Under the pieces are notes generated by a model. It ran no database searches. It was not told where the DNA came from and saw nothing but the letters and a program-made list of their open reading frames with translations. From Acidobacteriaceae bacterium (GTDB lineage: Bacteria; Acidobacteriota; Terriglobia; Terriglobales; Acidobacteriaceae), in NCBI GenBank assembly GCA_025355385.1, contig JANXZS010000083.1:1-64000 (forward strand): a DNA stretch of 64,000 nucleotides. The letters run 5' to 3'. Position 1 is the first letter of the stretch. Each line of letters opens with the position of its first letter. Below, one piece after another: positions 26,445-35,674 of the stretch. Both the position numbers and the translations under genes were made by a program.

Positions 26445-27529
26445 CCCGTAGCGATGGCCGTAAGAAGACAGGGAAGCGGAGTTTCCCTACAACATTTGCC
26501 TGGCTGTTCGCGGCGCTCTTCTGCGTGACGGCGACCAGTATGCGTGGTCAGCAGCAGCAGGTTTCCAGTAGTGAAGCGCCGGGCGGCGCTGATCTGGCTA
26601 CCCTGCGCGCCCTCATCGATAAGGGTCATGCGGCGGAGGCGCTCAAGCAGCTAGAGGTGCTGGCCACACGGAAGCCGGAACCGGCTGGCGTGGAGCGCCT
26701 GCGTGGTGTCGCCTTCTACGCGCAGAATAACTTCGCCGAGGCTGACCATGCCCTTGCAACCGCTCTGCAGCAGAACGGAAAGGACGTCGAGGCGGCAGCG
26801 ATGCGCGGCCTTACACTCTTCCGGCTGGGTAAATCCGTCGACGCCATCCCGATCCTGGAGGGTCTGCATGATGGTGCGCCTTATAGCAAGGTCGATCCCA
26901 GCTACGTGCTTGCCCTGTGTTATATCGACGTTCGCCGCTACGACGATGCCCGGCACGCATTCGCACGCCAATACGGATTTGAGCCGGATTCGGCTGCGGC
27001 CTACCAGTTAGCGGGGCGCATGCTTCTGCGTCGAGAGGCGTTGACGCCAGCACAGGAGTTTGCAAAAAAGGCCGTTGAATTGAATCCCCATCTGCCGCTT
27101 ACCCATTTACTCCTGGGAGAGGTAGCACTCGCGAGTCAGCACCTCGATGAGGCAGTGACTGAATTCGAGGAAGAACGCGCCCTCAATCCCTTGTTAGGCG
27201 CAATCTATGACCGCTTGGGGGATGCTTACACGCGCTCTGGGAACTATCAGAAAGCGCAGCAAGCGTTACAGCAGGCCATTCTACTCGAACCTAACTCGAC
27301 TGGACCCTTCATACTCATTGGAAAAGTACTGCTCAAGCGGCAAGATGCGGTTAGTGCGGCCGTCTATCTGGAACGAGCAGTCCGAATGGACCCAACCAAC
27401 TACATGACCCATAGCCTGCTAGGCCAAGCCTACCGCATGATGGGCCGCACCGAGGAAGCTGCTCAAGAAGCCGCGACGGGACAGAAGCTGCAATCAGCAG
27501 GAAAGTCCGTGCAGGATCCCACGCAATAG
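26441..27529 (+). CDS. Exported TPR-repeat protein
   Basis: A 362-aa protein with a signal-type N-terminus (FAWLFAALFCVTATSMRG) followed by about eight tetratricopeptide units across the rest (for example AVELNPHLPLTHLLLGEVAL, GAIYDRLGDAYTRSGNYQKA and TGPFILIGKVLLKRQDAVSA). TPR arrays mediate protein contacts; no enzyme domain is seen. The start overlaps the GH130 stop and has AAGGGAGGGGC before it, so the two are one unit. Ends convergent with the CRTAC1-type A gene. Confidence 0.88.
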   Translation: MTRSDGRKKTGKRSFPTTFAWLFAALFCVTATSMRGQQQQVSSSEAPGGADLATLRALIDKGHAAEALKQLEVLATRKPEPAGVERLRGVAFYAQNNFAEADHALATALQQNGKDVEAAAMRGLTLFRLGKSVDAIPILEGLHDGAPYSKVDPSYVLALCYIDVRRYDDARHAFARQYGFEPDSAAAYQLAGRMLLRREALTPAQEFAKKAVELNPHLPLTHLLLGEVALASQHLDEAVTEFEEERALNPLLGAIYDRLGDAYTRSGNYQKAQQALQQAILLEPNSTGPFILIGKVLLKRQDAVSAAVYLERAVRMDPTNYMTHSLLGQAYRMMGRTEEAAQEAATGQKLQSAGKSVQDPTQ

Positions 27530-27574
27530 CAATCCCTCACTGTCCTCGTCGGCGGCCAGGCCCAGTCAAGAAGG

Positions 27575-29341
27575 TCAGGTTGCGGCGTGTCCCTTGCCTT
27601 CGACTATTTCGCTAATCCTGTCGACTGTGGGACCGTCAAACAATTCCACTTTCCCGTTAGGCCACCGCACCTCAATGTTCTTCAGTTTGGTCTCAGCGCC
27701 CAGTCCAAAATGAAGGCGAAGATCATTACTGGAGTTGTAGCTGGAGCCGCTGCGGACCTCGTCGACCCATTTTCGTTTTTCACCCTGCACTGTGACCCGC
27801 GCGCCAATGCCATCACGATTGGATACCGTGCCAATTAACGACAGCCCGATCCAGTGGTTCTGGTTGCTGGCGATATTGACCAGCAGCATGGGTAGATCGT
27901 CGATGTTATTGAAGATGGCTTCGAGTCGGCCGTCATTCCACAAATCCGCAATAGCAAGACCGCGCCCAGGCGCAGGAGTTTGCAAACCCGGCCCCGATGT
28001 CTTGGAAATGTCGCGGAACTTCCCATTGCCCAGGTTCAAATACAGGAAGCGCGGCTCACGATACTGGCCGCCCAGCTTTGCCGTGTCCACTTCGGGATAA
28101 ACATGTCCGTTGGAGACGATCAGATCGGGCCACCCGTCGTTATCTATGTCCGCAAACATACATCCCCAACCCACGGTCTCGCTATTGGTTCCCAGCCCAG
28201 AGGGAAAGGTCATATCCGTAAAGGTGCCGTCGCCATTGCTGTGATAGAGAGTCGCAGTATCGTCAGAAAAATTTGTCTTGAAGAGATCGATGCTTCCGTC
28301 GCCGTCATAGTCAGCGGCAGTTGAGCCCATGCCCGCCTGTTCGCGGCCATCCTCATTGAATGCGACGCCAACGTCGGATGCCGTATCCGTGAACGTTCCA
28401 TTGTGATTATTGTGGTAGAGAATTGCTGGAGTGGAGTCACAGGCCACGAATAAGTCGGGCCAGCCGTCCCTGTCATAATCCAGCGTGGTGACTGAGAAGC
28501 AGTAGTGGCCGCTGGTCTTCTCGATGCCGCTACTCTTGCTGACGTCTTCGAATTTTCCCTTCCCGATGTTGTGGTAAAGGATATTTGGTGCACTCTGTAG
28601 CCCTCGTGGGCCACACATCACGGCAGTTCCCTTCCACATGCAGGTAGCGTCCCGGCCGGGCTCTGGGGGATTCGTGCTATCGAAGTGCACATAATTCGCG
28701 AGGACAAGGTCCAGTTTGCCGTCGCGGTCATAATCGACAAACGCGCAACCCGTGCCCCACTCTTTGCCGCTGCCCGCTACGCCGGCCGACTCCGCCACCT
28801 CGCGAAAGGTGCCGTCCGCCTGGTTGTGAAACAAGCGATTCTTGCCATAGCCGGTGATGTAGATATCATCGTAGCCGTCATTGTCGTAGTCTCCGACGCA
28901 ACCTCCCTGGCCCCACCCACTCGATGTCAGTCCCGCTTTCTCAGTGACATCGGTAAATGTTCCGTCATGGTTGTTGTGAAACAGATGACTGGTGGGCAGG
29001 GACTTCACGGGCGCTGGCCTGCCAGGGAGAGATGTGCCATTTATCAAAAGAATATCTGGCCATCCGTCACGGTCGTAGTCCAGGATAACAACTCCGCTTC
29101 CCGTTGTTTCGATTATGTAGCGCTTTGAGTCCGGCTCGCCATTTACGTTGCGGACAGCGATGCCCGCCTGGGGGGCCACGTCGACCAACCAAGCAGGCGG
29201 CTTGTGATCGCTGCTTGTCGCGTAGATTCCTTTACCAATTGCTGCTGCCTTTTGCCCCAGCAGGGAAGGCAACGCAAGCAAGCCGTACACCATAAGCGGC
29301 AGCGTCACAACTATGCGGACAAGTTGAGATCTAACGCGCAT
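27575..29341 (-). CDS. Exported FG-GAP/ASPIC-UnbV protein A (CRTAC1 type)
   Basis: A 588-aa extracellular beta-propeller-like protein. After a signal peptide (RIVVTLPLMVYGLLALPSLL) come seven or more FG-GAP/VCBS units with calcium-type loops such as DYDRDGWPDI, DYDNDGYDDI and DIDNDGWPDL, mostly separated by HNNxDGTFTD. The C-terminal ASPIC/UnbV domain is seen in NRDGIGARVTVQGEKRKWVD and SSNDLRLHFGLG. CRTAC1-type proteins are frequent in Acidobacteriota and Planctomycetota, with no settled function; calcium-dependent binding is inferred from the loops. The ATG at 29341 lies 4 bases past the stop of gene B, with GCGAAGTAGG before it, so it is coupled to B and is probably its duplicate. Confidence 0.88.
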   Translation of the reverse strand: MRVRSQLVRIVVTLPLMVYGLLALPSLLGQKAAAIGKGIYATSSDHKPPAWLVDVAPQAGIAVRNVNGEPDSKRYIIETTGSGVVILDYDRDGWPDILLINGTSLPGRPAPVKSLPTSHLFHNNHDGTFTDVTEKAGLTSSGWGQGGCVGDYDNDGYDDIYITGYGKNRLFHNQADGTFREVAESAGVAGSGKEWGTGCAFVDYDRDGKLDLVLANYVHFDSTNPPEPGRDATCMWKGTAVMCGPRGLQSAPNILYHNIGKGKFEDVSKSSGIEKTSGHYCFSVTTLDYDRDGWPDLFVACDSTPAILYHNNHNGTFTDTASDVGVAFNEDGREQAGMGSTAADYDGDGSIDLFKTNFSDDTATLYHSNGDGTFTDMTFPSGLGTNSETVGWGCMFADIDNDGWPDLIVSNGHVYPEVDTAKLGGQYREPRFLYLNLGNGKFRDISKTSGPGLQTPAPGRGLAIADLWNDGRLEAIFNNIDDLPMLLVNIASNQNHWIGLSLIGTVSNRDGIGARVTVQGEKRKWVDEVRSGSSYNSSNDLRLHFGLGAETKLKNIEVRWPNGKVELFDGPTVDRISEIVEGKGHAAT

Positions 29342-29345
29342 TGGC

Positions 29346-31205
29346 CTACTTCGCACTCGCAATTCCGCGCAGCGCATCTGACTTTAAAATCTTGCCGCCC
29401 TCCTGAATGACATACAGGTGGTTTGCGGCAAGACTATGCAGTGTGTCTGTTTGCCCCGACGGCCAACGAATTTCGACGTCTGCTTTTTTCGCGGCATCCA
29501 GTCCGAAGTGAATGCGCAAATCGTTCTGTGAGTAGTAGCTTCCGCCGCTACGGACCTCTTCAATTTGCACAATCGACTTCTTGCTATCGGGTAACTGTCC
29601 CGTCACTTTGATCTTTGCTCCAATACCCGTCCGGTTCGACTTCGTCCCAACGGTTCGAATCTTGATCCAACTGCGGTTCATTGAAGAGTCGCAGCGCAGG
29701 AGTTGCGGATAGGCATTCACGCAATTCACAACAATGTCCACGTCGCCGTCATTGTCAAAATCGCCGAACGCGCAGCCTCGTGCAGGCGAAGGTTCATTGA
29801 TTCCTGCACCGCCAAGGGTAGTTACGTCTTCAAACTGCCCATTGCGCAAATTGCGATACAGGTACTTGTGCTGTGCGTAGGGTGCGTCGACCAGCGTGCC
29901 ATCCACCTCGGGATATACGTGCCCGTTCGACATCAGGATGTCGAGCCAGCCGTCGTTATCCATGTCGAAGAAGCCTACGCCCCATCCCAGTAGCCGTGTA
30001 TTCATGCCCATTCCGGCGAGATAAGTGTGATCTTCAAACGTCCCGTCGCCGAGATTCTGGTACAGCGAATCCGTGTCGCCGGCGAAATTAGTTTTGACGA
30101 TATCGGGTAATCCATCGCGATTGAAGTCGCCAATCGATACACCCATGCCGGCCTGCGGGCGCCCGTCCGGCGAGTAAGCTACACCTGCCTCGATGGCCAT
30201 GTCTTTGAAGGTGCCGTTCTTTTGGTTCATGTACAACGTCGCTGCAGTCGAATCATTCGCAACATAGATGTCCGGCCAGCCATCGTTGTCCAGGTCAGCC
30301 ACGGCAACACTTAATCCATAGGTGCCGATCGTGTCCCACATCCCGCTCTTCTGTGACACATCGGAGAATGTTCCGTCGCCATTGTTGTGATAAAGAATGT
30401 TCTGCGCGCCCTGCAAGCCCGGAGGTCCACACGCCACCTGGATGCCTTTGTAGGTGCAGCCCGCCGCCTCGGGGATAGGAGCGGTTTTAATGTCGAAGTC
30501 GATGTAGTTGGCTACAAACAAATCCAGGTGACCGTCGCGGTCATAGTCCAGAAAGGCGCAACCCGAGTTCCAGTGAGTTCGCGATTGCAGCAGCCCGGCT
30601 TTCTCAGTTACATCGGTGAAGGTTCCGTCGCCATTGTTGCGATACAGTGCATTCTGGCCGTAGTAGCTGATGAAAAGATCATCCCAGCCATCGTTGTTAT
30701 AGTCTCCAACACAGCAGGCCTGGCCCCACCCCGCGTGGGCTAGCCCCGCCTTCACGGTCACGTCTGTAAAAGTACCGTCTCGGTTGTTCTTGAAGAGATG
30801 AGATACCGGCTCCTGACCCTTTTGAAAGCCGTCGATTCGAGACCCGTTCACCAGGAATATATCCAGCCAGTCATCGTGGTCGTAATCGTAGAAAGCAACG
30901 CCGCATCCCGTAGTTTCCAGCAGGTATTTGTTTCTGTGTTCGCCGCCGAAGATCGTCTTAACATTCAGTCCGGATTGTTTTGCGACGTCCACGAAGCTGA
31001 CGCCTAGTGGTGTGCCTGCTACGGGCGATGGAAGTGCCTTTGGAGCGGAGCGGGGTTTGGCGTCGTAGGTAGGGCGAGATCCTATCTGTTGCCCCACGGT
31101 CTGGCCCATCTGCGGGGGCATTGCCAGCGCGAATACGTCTTCCAGTGAGAGGACCAACGCCGTGCTTGAAAGCGAACGCAGAAACCCGCGGCGACTCCAG
31201 ATCAA
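29346..31205 (-). CDS. Tat-exported FG-GAP/ASPIC-UnbV protein B (CRTAC1 type)
   Basis: A 619-aa relative of gene A with the same order of domains: ETTGCGVAFYDYDHDDWLDI, repeated HNNGDGTFxDV blocks, and a terminal ASPIC/UnbV module (NRTGIGAKIKVTGQLPDSKK, then QNDLRIHFGLD). The N-terminus MIWSRRGFLRSLSSTALVL carries a twin-arginine motif (SRRGFLRS), so it should be exported folded by Tat, unlike A, C and D. That suggests cofactor or metal loading in the cytoplasm, though none is known for this family. It is the first gene of the B-A pair. Confidence 0.87.
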   Translation of the reverse strand: MIWSRRGFLRSLSSTALVLSLEDVFALAMPPQMGQTVGQQIGSRPTYDAKPRSAPKALPSPVAGTPLGVSFVDVAKQSGLNVKTIFGGEHRNKYLLETTGCGVAFYDYDHDDWLDIFLVNGSRIDGFQKGQEPVSHLFKNNRDGTFTDVTVKAGLAHAGWGQACCVGDYNNDGWDDLFISYYGQNALYRNNGDGTFTDVTEKAGLLQSRTHWNSGCAFLDYDRDGHLDLFVANYIDFDIKTAPIPEAAGCTYKGIQVACGPPGLQGAQNILYHNNGDGTFSDVSQKSGMWDTIGTYGLSVAVADLDNDGWPDIYVANDSTAATLYMNQKNGTFKDMAIEAGVAYSPDGRPQAGMGVSIGDFNRDGLPDIVKTNFAGDTDSLYQNLGDGTFEDHTYLAGMGMNTRLLGWGVGFFDMDNDGWLDILMSNGHVYPEVDGTLVDAPYAQHKYLYRNLRNGQFEDVTTLGGAGINEPSPARGCAFGDFDNDGDVDIVVNCVNAYPQLLRCDSSMNRSWIKIRTVGTKSNRTGIGAKIKVTGQLPDSKKSIVQIEEVRSGGSYYSQNDLRIHFGLDAAKKADVEIRWPSGQTDTLHSLAANHLYVIQEGGKILKSDALRGIASAK

Positions 31206-31344
31206 AGTACCTACTCTCCGACTACAAGGGTATAGCCAACACTAGCTACGAATACTTTGTGAGTATATTGGACACGAATGACTCCTACAATCTGCTGTAG
31301 CAAACTTACCCAAGCGGCTTCCACCGCATCGCAATGTCGCCTTT

Positions 31345-33105
31345 TTAAGGCGTCTTGGCCTCGGGATCAAGCGTGTCCGCCTTGCTTCTTTCTACGGCTG
31401 CATCGGCACCCTTGCCTTGCAACTGCAAAATCATGGCGAGTTCGCGATGCACTGCCGCGTTGTTGGGATCGGCCGTTACCGCTGTCTGCAGTTGCTGGAA
31501 CGCCTCTGCTAGTTGTCCGCGTTGCCGCAGCAACTTGCCGCTCTCCAGCGCAAAGGACGCCCTTTGATGTGCGACGGCGACACGGCTCAGGTTCGCCGCA
31601 ATTTTCCGCTCGGCTGCCGCCGCCGCCGGGTCACCCTGCTGGGCAAGAATAGCCGCCAGGGTGATGTGCGGACTTGGCTGGTTGGGAAGAAGTTCGATAG
31701 CATGATGGATAGCGTCGATGGCCTTCGTTGGTTCCTCCATCTGCTTGTATACGCTGCCCAGGGTAGACCATGCATCTCCGTTATCCGGTCGCAGCGCCAG
31801 TGCCTTCTGCAGTTCCCGCGCCGAATCGTCAAACTTGCCCATCTGCATGTAGAGGATGCCCAGGGTGTAGGGCGGATCGGGGAGGCTCGGGTCTTCGCTT
31901 GCAGCAAGCTCAAACTCCGGAATAGCCTCAGGAATTTTGTCTTTCAGCTTCAACGCCAATCCCAAGTCGTAGTGCAGCTGGGGACTGTCTGGGTTGATGG
32001 CCAGGCCTGCTTTGAAATTCAGGATTGCACCATCCAGATCGCTCTGCTGCAGCGCCGCCACGCCCATGTTCTGGCGAAGGATGGCATCCTTCGGGCTTAA
32101 GCGCAGCGCATGCTGATAGATAGGAAGTGCGTCTTTAGCTTTCCCCGACTGTACCAGCGCAAGCCCCAGATTGGTTAAGACGGCCGCGTCTTCCGCTCGT
32201 GCCGCAGCGACTTGTTGCAACAAAAGCAGGGCCTCCGGAATGTCGCCGCGACTCTGAAGTACAAGCGCGAGATGATACTTCGCGTCGATTGATTTCTTAT
32301 TCAATTCAGAAGCATGACGGAGCCGTAGCACTGCCTGATCATCCTGCCCGACGGACTGCAACGCTTTCCCCAGTTGCAGATTGGCGTCGAAATCGTCCGG
32401 GCCCAGAGTAGTCGCAGCGGAAAGCTGCGCTATCGCTTCCTGGAGCTTTCCCTCGACCATGAACAGCGATCCCAGATGCACGCGGAACGGAACAGAATTC
32501 TCATCCCCTGCGACGGCTTTTGTAAATTCGCTTTCCGACTCGGCAAAGCGCATCTGCTCCGCGAGTATCGTGCCGAGGTTGTCGCGTAAGACGGCGTTGT
32601 CTGGAGCCGCATCGAGCGCGCTTCTCAGCTTGGTTTCCGCTCCTGGAGTATCTCCGGTGCCGTCCAACGCTCGTGCATAGGTGGCCAGATCGTCGGGCGA
32701 AAGGGTTACGTTGGCCGCCTCAAGTGCGCGGAACAATTCTGCGGATTGGGGATAAGAGTTCTGTCTGCAATATGCGGTGGCAAGGTTGATGGCAGCGGCG
32801 TTGTCTTTGGGATCAAATTTGCGGGCCTTCTCCAACTCCGCAATGGCCCCGGCAGTGTCGCCTTCCGCCAGCAGAACAGCACCCAGTGCGCTGTGGCCTG
32901 CAGCAACCTTTGGAGCGAGACGGATTACTTTGGAGAACTCCGCATGCGCCTTCGCGAGATCATTGCGTGACATCGCAGCAGTGCCTGCGCGGAACGCCGC
33001 GTCGGCGGATTGCATAGCGGGAGTGTGTAGCGGGTCAGCGCTCTGCGCCAGCACACACGGCGTGGCCAGTCCCACCACCAGCGAGATCCATATGAGCCTG
33101 TTCAT
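31345..33105 (-). CDS. Large exported TPR-repeat protein
   Basis: A 586-aa protein with signal peptide MNRLIWISLVVGLATPCVLA and roughly sixteen TPR units filling the rest (examples: AGHSALGAVLLAEGDTAGAI, DANLQLGKALQSVGQDDQAV, QLHYDLGLALKLKDKIPEAI). No other domain is seen. It lies between FG-GAP genes B and C on the same strand, with 119-139 bp gaps, so it may be a scaffold for them. The stop codon sits inside a small CGCCTT-TTT-AAGGCG hairpin. Confidence 0.87.
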   Translation of the reverse strand: MNRLIWISLVVGLATPCVLAQSADPLHTPAMQSADAAFRAGTAAMSRNDLAKAHAEFSKVIRLAPKVAAGHSALGAVLLAEGDTAGAIAELEKARKFDPKDNAAAINLATAYCRQNSYPQSAELFRALEAANVTLSPDDLATYARALDGTGDTPGAETKLRSALDAAPDNAVLRDNLGTILAEQMRFAESESEFTKAVAGDENSVPFRVHLGSLFMVEGKLQEAIAQLSAATTLGPDDFDANLQLGKALQSVGQDDQAVLRLRHASELNKKSIDAKYHLALVLQSRGDIPEALLLLQQVAAARAEDAAVLTNLGLALVQSGKAKDALPIYQHALRLSPKDAILRQNMGVAALQQSDLDGAILNFKAGLAINPDSPQLHYDLGLALKLKDKIPEAIPEFELAASEDPSLPDPPYTLGILYMQMGKFDDSARELQKALALRPDNGDAWSTLGSVYKQMEEPTKAIDAIHHAIELLPNQPSPHITLAAILAQQGDPAAAAAERKIAANLSRVAVAHQRASFALESGKLLRQRGQLAEAFQQLQTAVTADPNNAAVHRELAMILQLQGKGADAAVERSKADTLDPEAKTP

Positions 33106-33224
33106 GCAATGCGATTGTATAGTTTGCCCGCGGCCTTCGCTTCGATTTGACTATCGTCTGATGAGGCCTGGAGTTGATTTGGCGAGAAGACGCGGCCAAG
33201 CCTACACCCGCCCACGTGGCTCTC

Positions 33225-35504
33225 TCAAGGATGCATATCCATCATTGGCATCGACATGGGCTTTGCGCCTATCAATGCAGGTTTCAAAGTGACCGGTCGC
33301 AGTTGCTTTTCGCCCTCCCGCAGACGAAACATGCGGTCGACGGCAACGCCGTGAAACGTCTGCGTCATCTTGCTGCCCGGCCACATCACCTCAATCTCTT
33401 CCACCGTCGTGGCTTTGCCCACTCCAATATGCTGCCGCAGGGGATTGCCGCCGAAGCTCGAACCATAGCCCACGGTGCGATAGATCTCGCGCTTACCTGC
33501 AGGCCCATCCACAGTGAGACGAATGCGCGCTCCAAATGCGGCTCGATTGGTCTTCACGCCTTCCAGCTCCAGCGTGATCCAATGATTGCCGTGCCCCGGA
33601 TTGCGATACAGCACACTCTGATAGGTATCCCCGGGAAACGCACCGCCCATCTTTTCGAAGATGTCCTCGTTGCCGTTATTTTCAAGGTCGCCAAAGGCAA
33701 TCCCATGACCCTTCTGCAGATGGCCAAAGCCGCCCGAAGTAGTTACGTCCTGAAAACTCTTTCCATCGTTATTGCGGAACATCCTGTTGGGCAGCAAAGC
33801 CTGGTAGGAGGGCTCACCGGTTCCCAGGTACACATCCAGCCATCCATCGTTATCCAGGTCGCCGAAGCCTGCTCCCATAACCAGGATGGCCCTGTCCAGA
33901 TGCATGGTCTTGCTCACATCCGTGAAGGTGCCATCGCGATTGTTTCGATAAAGCCGGGGCAGTTCCGCATGGAATGGTTTGCCGGTTTCGAAGGCGCCTA
34001 CATCATGCATAGAACTCGCCGAATAGCCAGCCACGAAGATGTCGGGCCATCCATCGTTATCAAAGTCGAAGAACCACGTCGCGAAGGTCTCCATCTGCTG
34101 GGCCACTCCGGCCTGGTCGGTCACATCAGAGAACTTCCACTGCTCAGGCTGCGGATGCTTCGCATCCCTCGGGCCATCGTTGCGGAAGAGATGATTGCGG
34201 CCGCCCTTCACCGAAACATATAGATCAGGCCTTCCATCGTTGTTGAAGTCGCCCCACGCAACACCCTTCACAAACCCCATGTCAGCTAGGTGGTTTGGGA
34301 CTGCTACTTCGTTGAAGGTGCCATCGCCGTTGTTGTGGAAGAGCTGCGAAGGATGCGGATCGCCAGGCGTGGATTCGTGCCCCACATACACGTCGAGCCA
34401 GCCATCGTTGTCGAAGTCCGCCCATGCCGCGGTCTGCGTAGGATGCATCGACATCAATCCTGCACTCTCGGTTACGTCGTCAAACGTGCCGTTCCCGTTG
34501 TTGCGCAGCAACGACATGGGGTAGTCGCCGAACTTGCCCCACCATCCGCCGCGCAGAACCAGCACGTCAGGGTGGCCGTCATTGTTATAGTCCGTCAGTA
34601 CCAGGTTCAGTCCGCCGAGTTCGTCCGCAAGACCGGCCTCGCGACTACGGTCGGTAAAAGTTCCATCCCCGTTGTTATGGAAGAAGTGCAGGGGATCGAG
34701 CGGACCTGAAGAAGACACCATCAGATCCAGCAGTCCATCCCCGTCGAAGTCCTCCATCAGAACGCCCCCCGAGTGGCCGGTGTCAGCAAGGCCTGCAGAG
34801 GGTGCTGCGTCGACAAAGTCGCCGAGGTCATACTCTGAATCAAAAAGCGTCCCGGAGATGAGCCACTTCTGCGGCACATCTTGAGGGTATTTTCCGAGTT
34901 GCATGTAAGCCACGTTCAGCAACCAGCGGGACTCGGAATCTCCGGGGAATTGCGCAAGCAGTGCAGTCAACTCGCGCACCGCGCCCTCTGCTCCTCGCGG
35001 TAATTTGTGGACGGCTGAGGCCCGAAGCGGAAATACGCAGGACTTCTGCCCATGAAAGTGTAAGCAGTTTTCCTGCTCTCCAAGCCTCATGTAGGAGATG
35101 GCCAGCACTTCCCGCAGGTGGCGATCAAACTCCGGCGGCGTGGTGGCGGACTTGTCCCTGATGATTCCGCGCAGTTCTTCGAGAGTCCTGATCGCACCCT
35201 CGCTGTCTCCAGCGCGCAGCAGCTCATTGGCCAGTTCCTGGCGGACGATCAGCTCATCTTTCAGCGCCAATCGCGTTGTGAGCAGCCCATTATAGTATTC
35301 CGCCCGCGTTGCCGGCTTGTTGGGATCCGCTTTCCAGTCGTTTTCGCTATAGATTTTCCTGAGCAGAAGTCCCATCGTCTTCGCGCCTGCTGACTCATAG
35401 TACGGAGTCTTGGCGTCCTGCGAGAGCACAGATCCTGCCGCCGCCAGGGCGAACGCAGCAAGCAGAGGCGCAACGCGTCGAAGGGACCAAGGGGGAGTGC
35501 CCAT
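33225..35504 (-). CDS. FG-GAP/ASPIC-UnbV protein C with N-terminal TPR-like region (CRTAC1 type)
   Basis: A 759-aa exported protein. The signal peptide (RRVAPLLAAFALAAAGSVLS) is followed by an alpha-helical, TPR-like region to about residue 220, which contains a Cys/His cluster (CLHFHGQKSCVF) and ends with SRWLLNVAYMQLGKYPQDVP. Then come FG-GAP units (DFDGDGLLDL, DYNNDGHPDV, DFNNDGRPDL, DLDNDGWLDV) and an ASPIC/UnbV module (NRAAFGARIRLTVDGPAGK). The last 15 residues are Met-rich (KPMSMPMMDMHP), resembling copper-binding tails; that is speculative. I chose the ATG at 35504 over a TTG three codons earlier. Divergent from gene D. Confidence 0.87.
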   Translation of the reverse strand: MGTPPWSLRRVAPLLAAFALAAAGSVLSQDAKTPYYESAGAKTMGLLLRKIYSENDWKADPNKPATRAEYYNGLLTTRLALKDELIVRQELANELLRAGDSEGAIRTLEELRGIIRDKSATTPPEFDRHLREVLAISYMRLGEQENCLHFHGQKSCVFPLRASAVHKLPRGAEGAVRELTALLAQFPGDSESRWLLNVAYMQLGKYPQDVPQKWLISGTLFDSEYDLGDFVDAAPSAGLADTGHSGGVLMEDFDGDGLLDLMVSSSGPLDPLHFFHNNGDGTFTDRSREAGLADELGGLNLVLTDYNNDGHPDVLVLRGGWWGKFGDYPMSLLRNNGNGTFDDVTESAGLMSMHPTQTAAWADFDNDGWLDVYVGHESTPGDPHPSQLFHNNGDGTFNEVAVPNHLADMGFVKGVAWGDFNNDGRPDLYVSVKGGRNHLFRNDGPRDAKHPQPEQWKFSDVTDQAGVAQQMETFATWFFDFDNDGWPDIFVAGYSASSMHDVGAFETGKPFHAELPRLYRNNRDGTFTDVSKTMHLDRAILVMGAGFGDLDNDGWLDVYLGTGEPSYQALLPNRMFRNNDGKSFQDVTTSGGFGHLQKGHGIAFGDLENNGNEDIFEKMGGAFPGDTYQSVLYRNPGHGNHWITLELEGVKTNRAAFGARIRLTVDGPAGKREIYRTVGYGSSFGGNPLRQHIGVGKATTVEEIEVMWPGSKMTQTFHGVAVDRMFRLREGEKQLRPVTLKPALIGAKPMSMPMMDMHP

Positions 35505-35674
35505 AACTAGCAATCTAGCATCCGGCGAGGATGTCGTCGGCGTTGGGATTGACTTTATGAATCGTCGCTATCTGGCGGGGTTGATAAAGGCACAGGCCAC
35601 ACCCTACACTTCTTAGAGAGGACGCCGTCGCCCCCCTTGCCGAACCCTGTGATTTTCTTATTGAGTGCAATATT

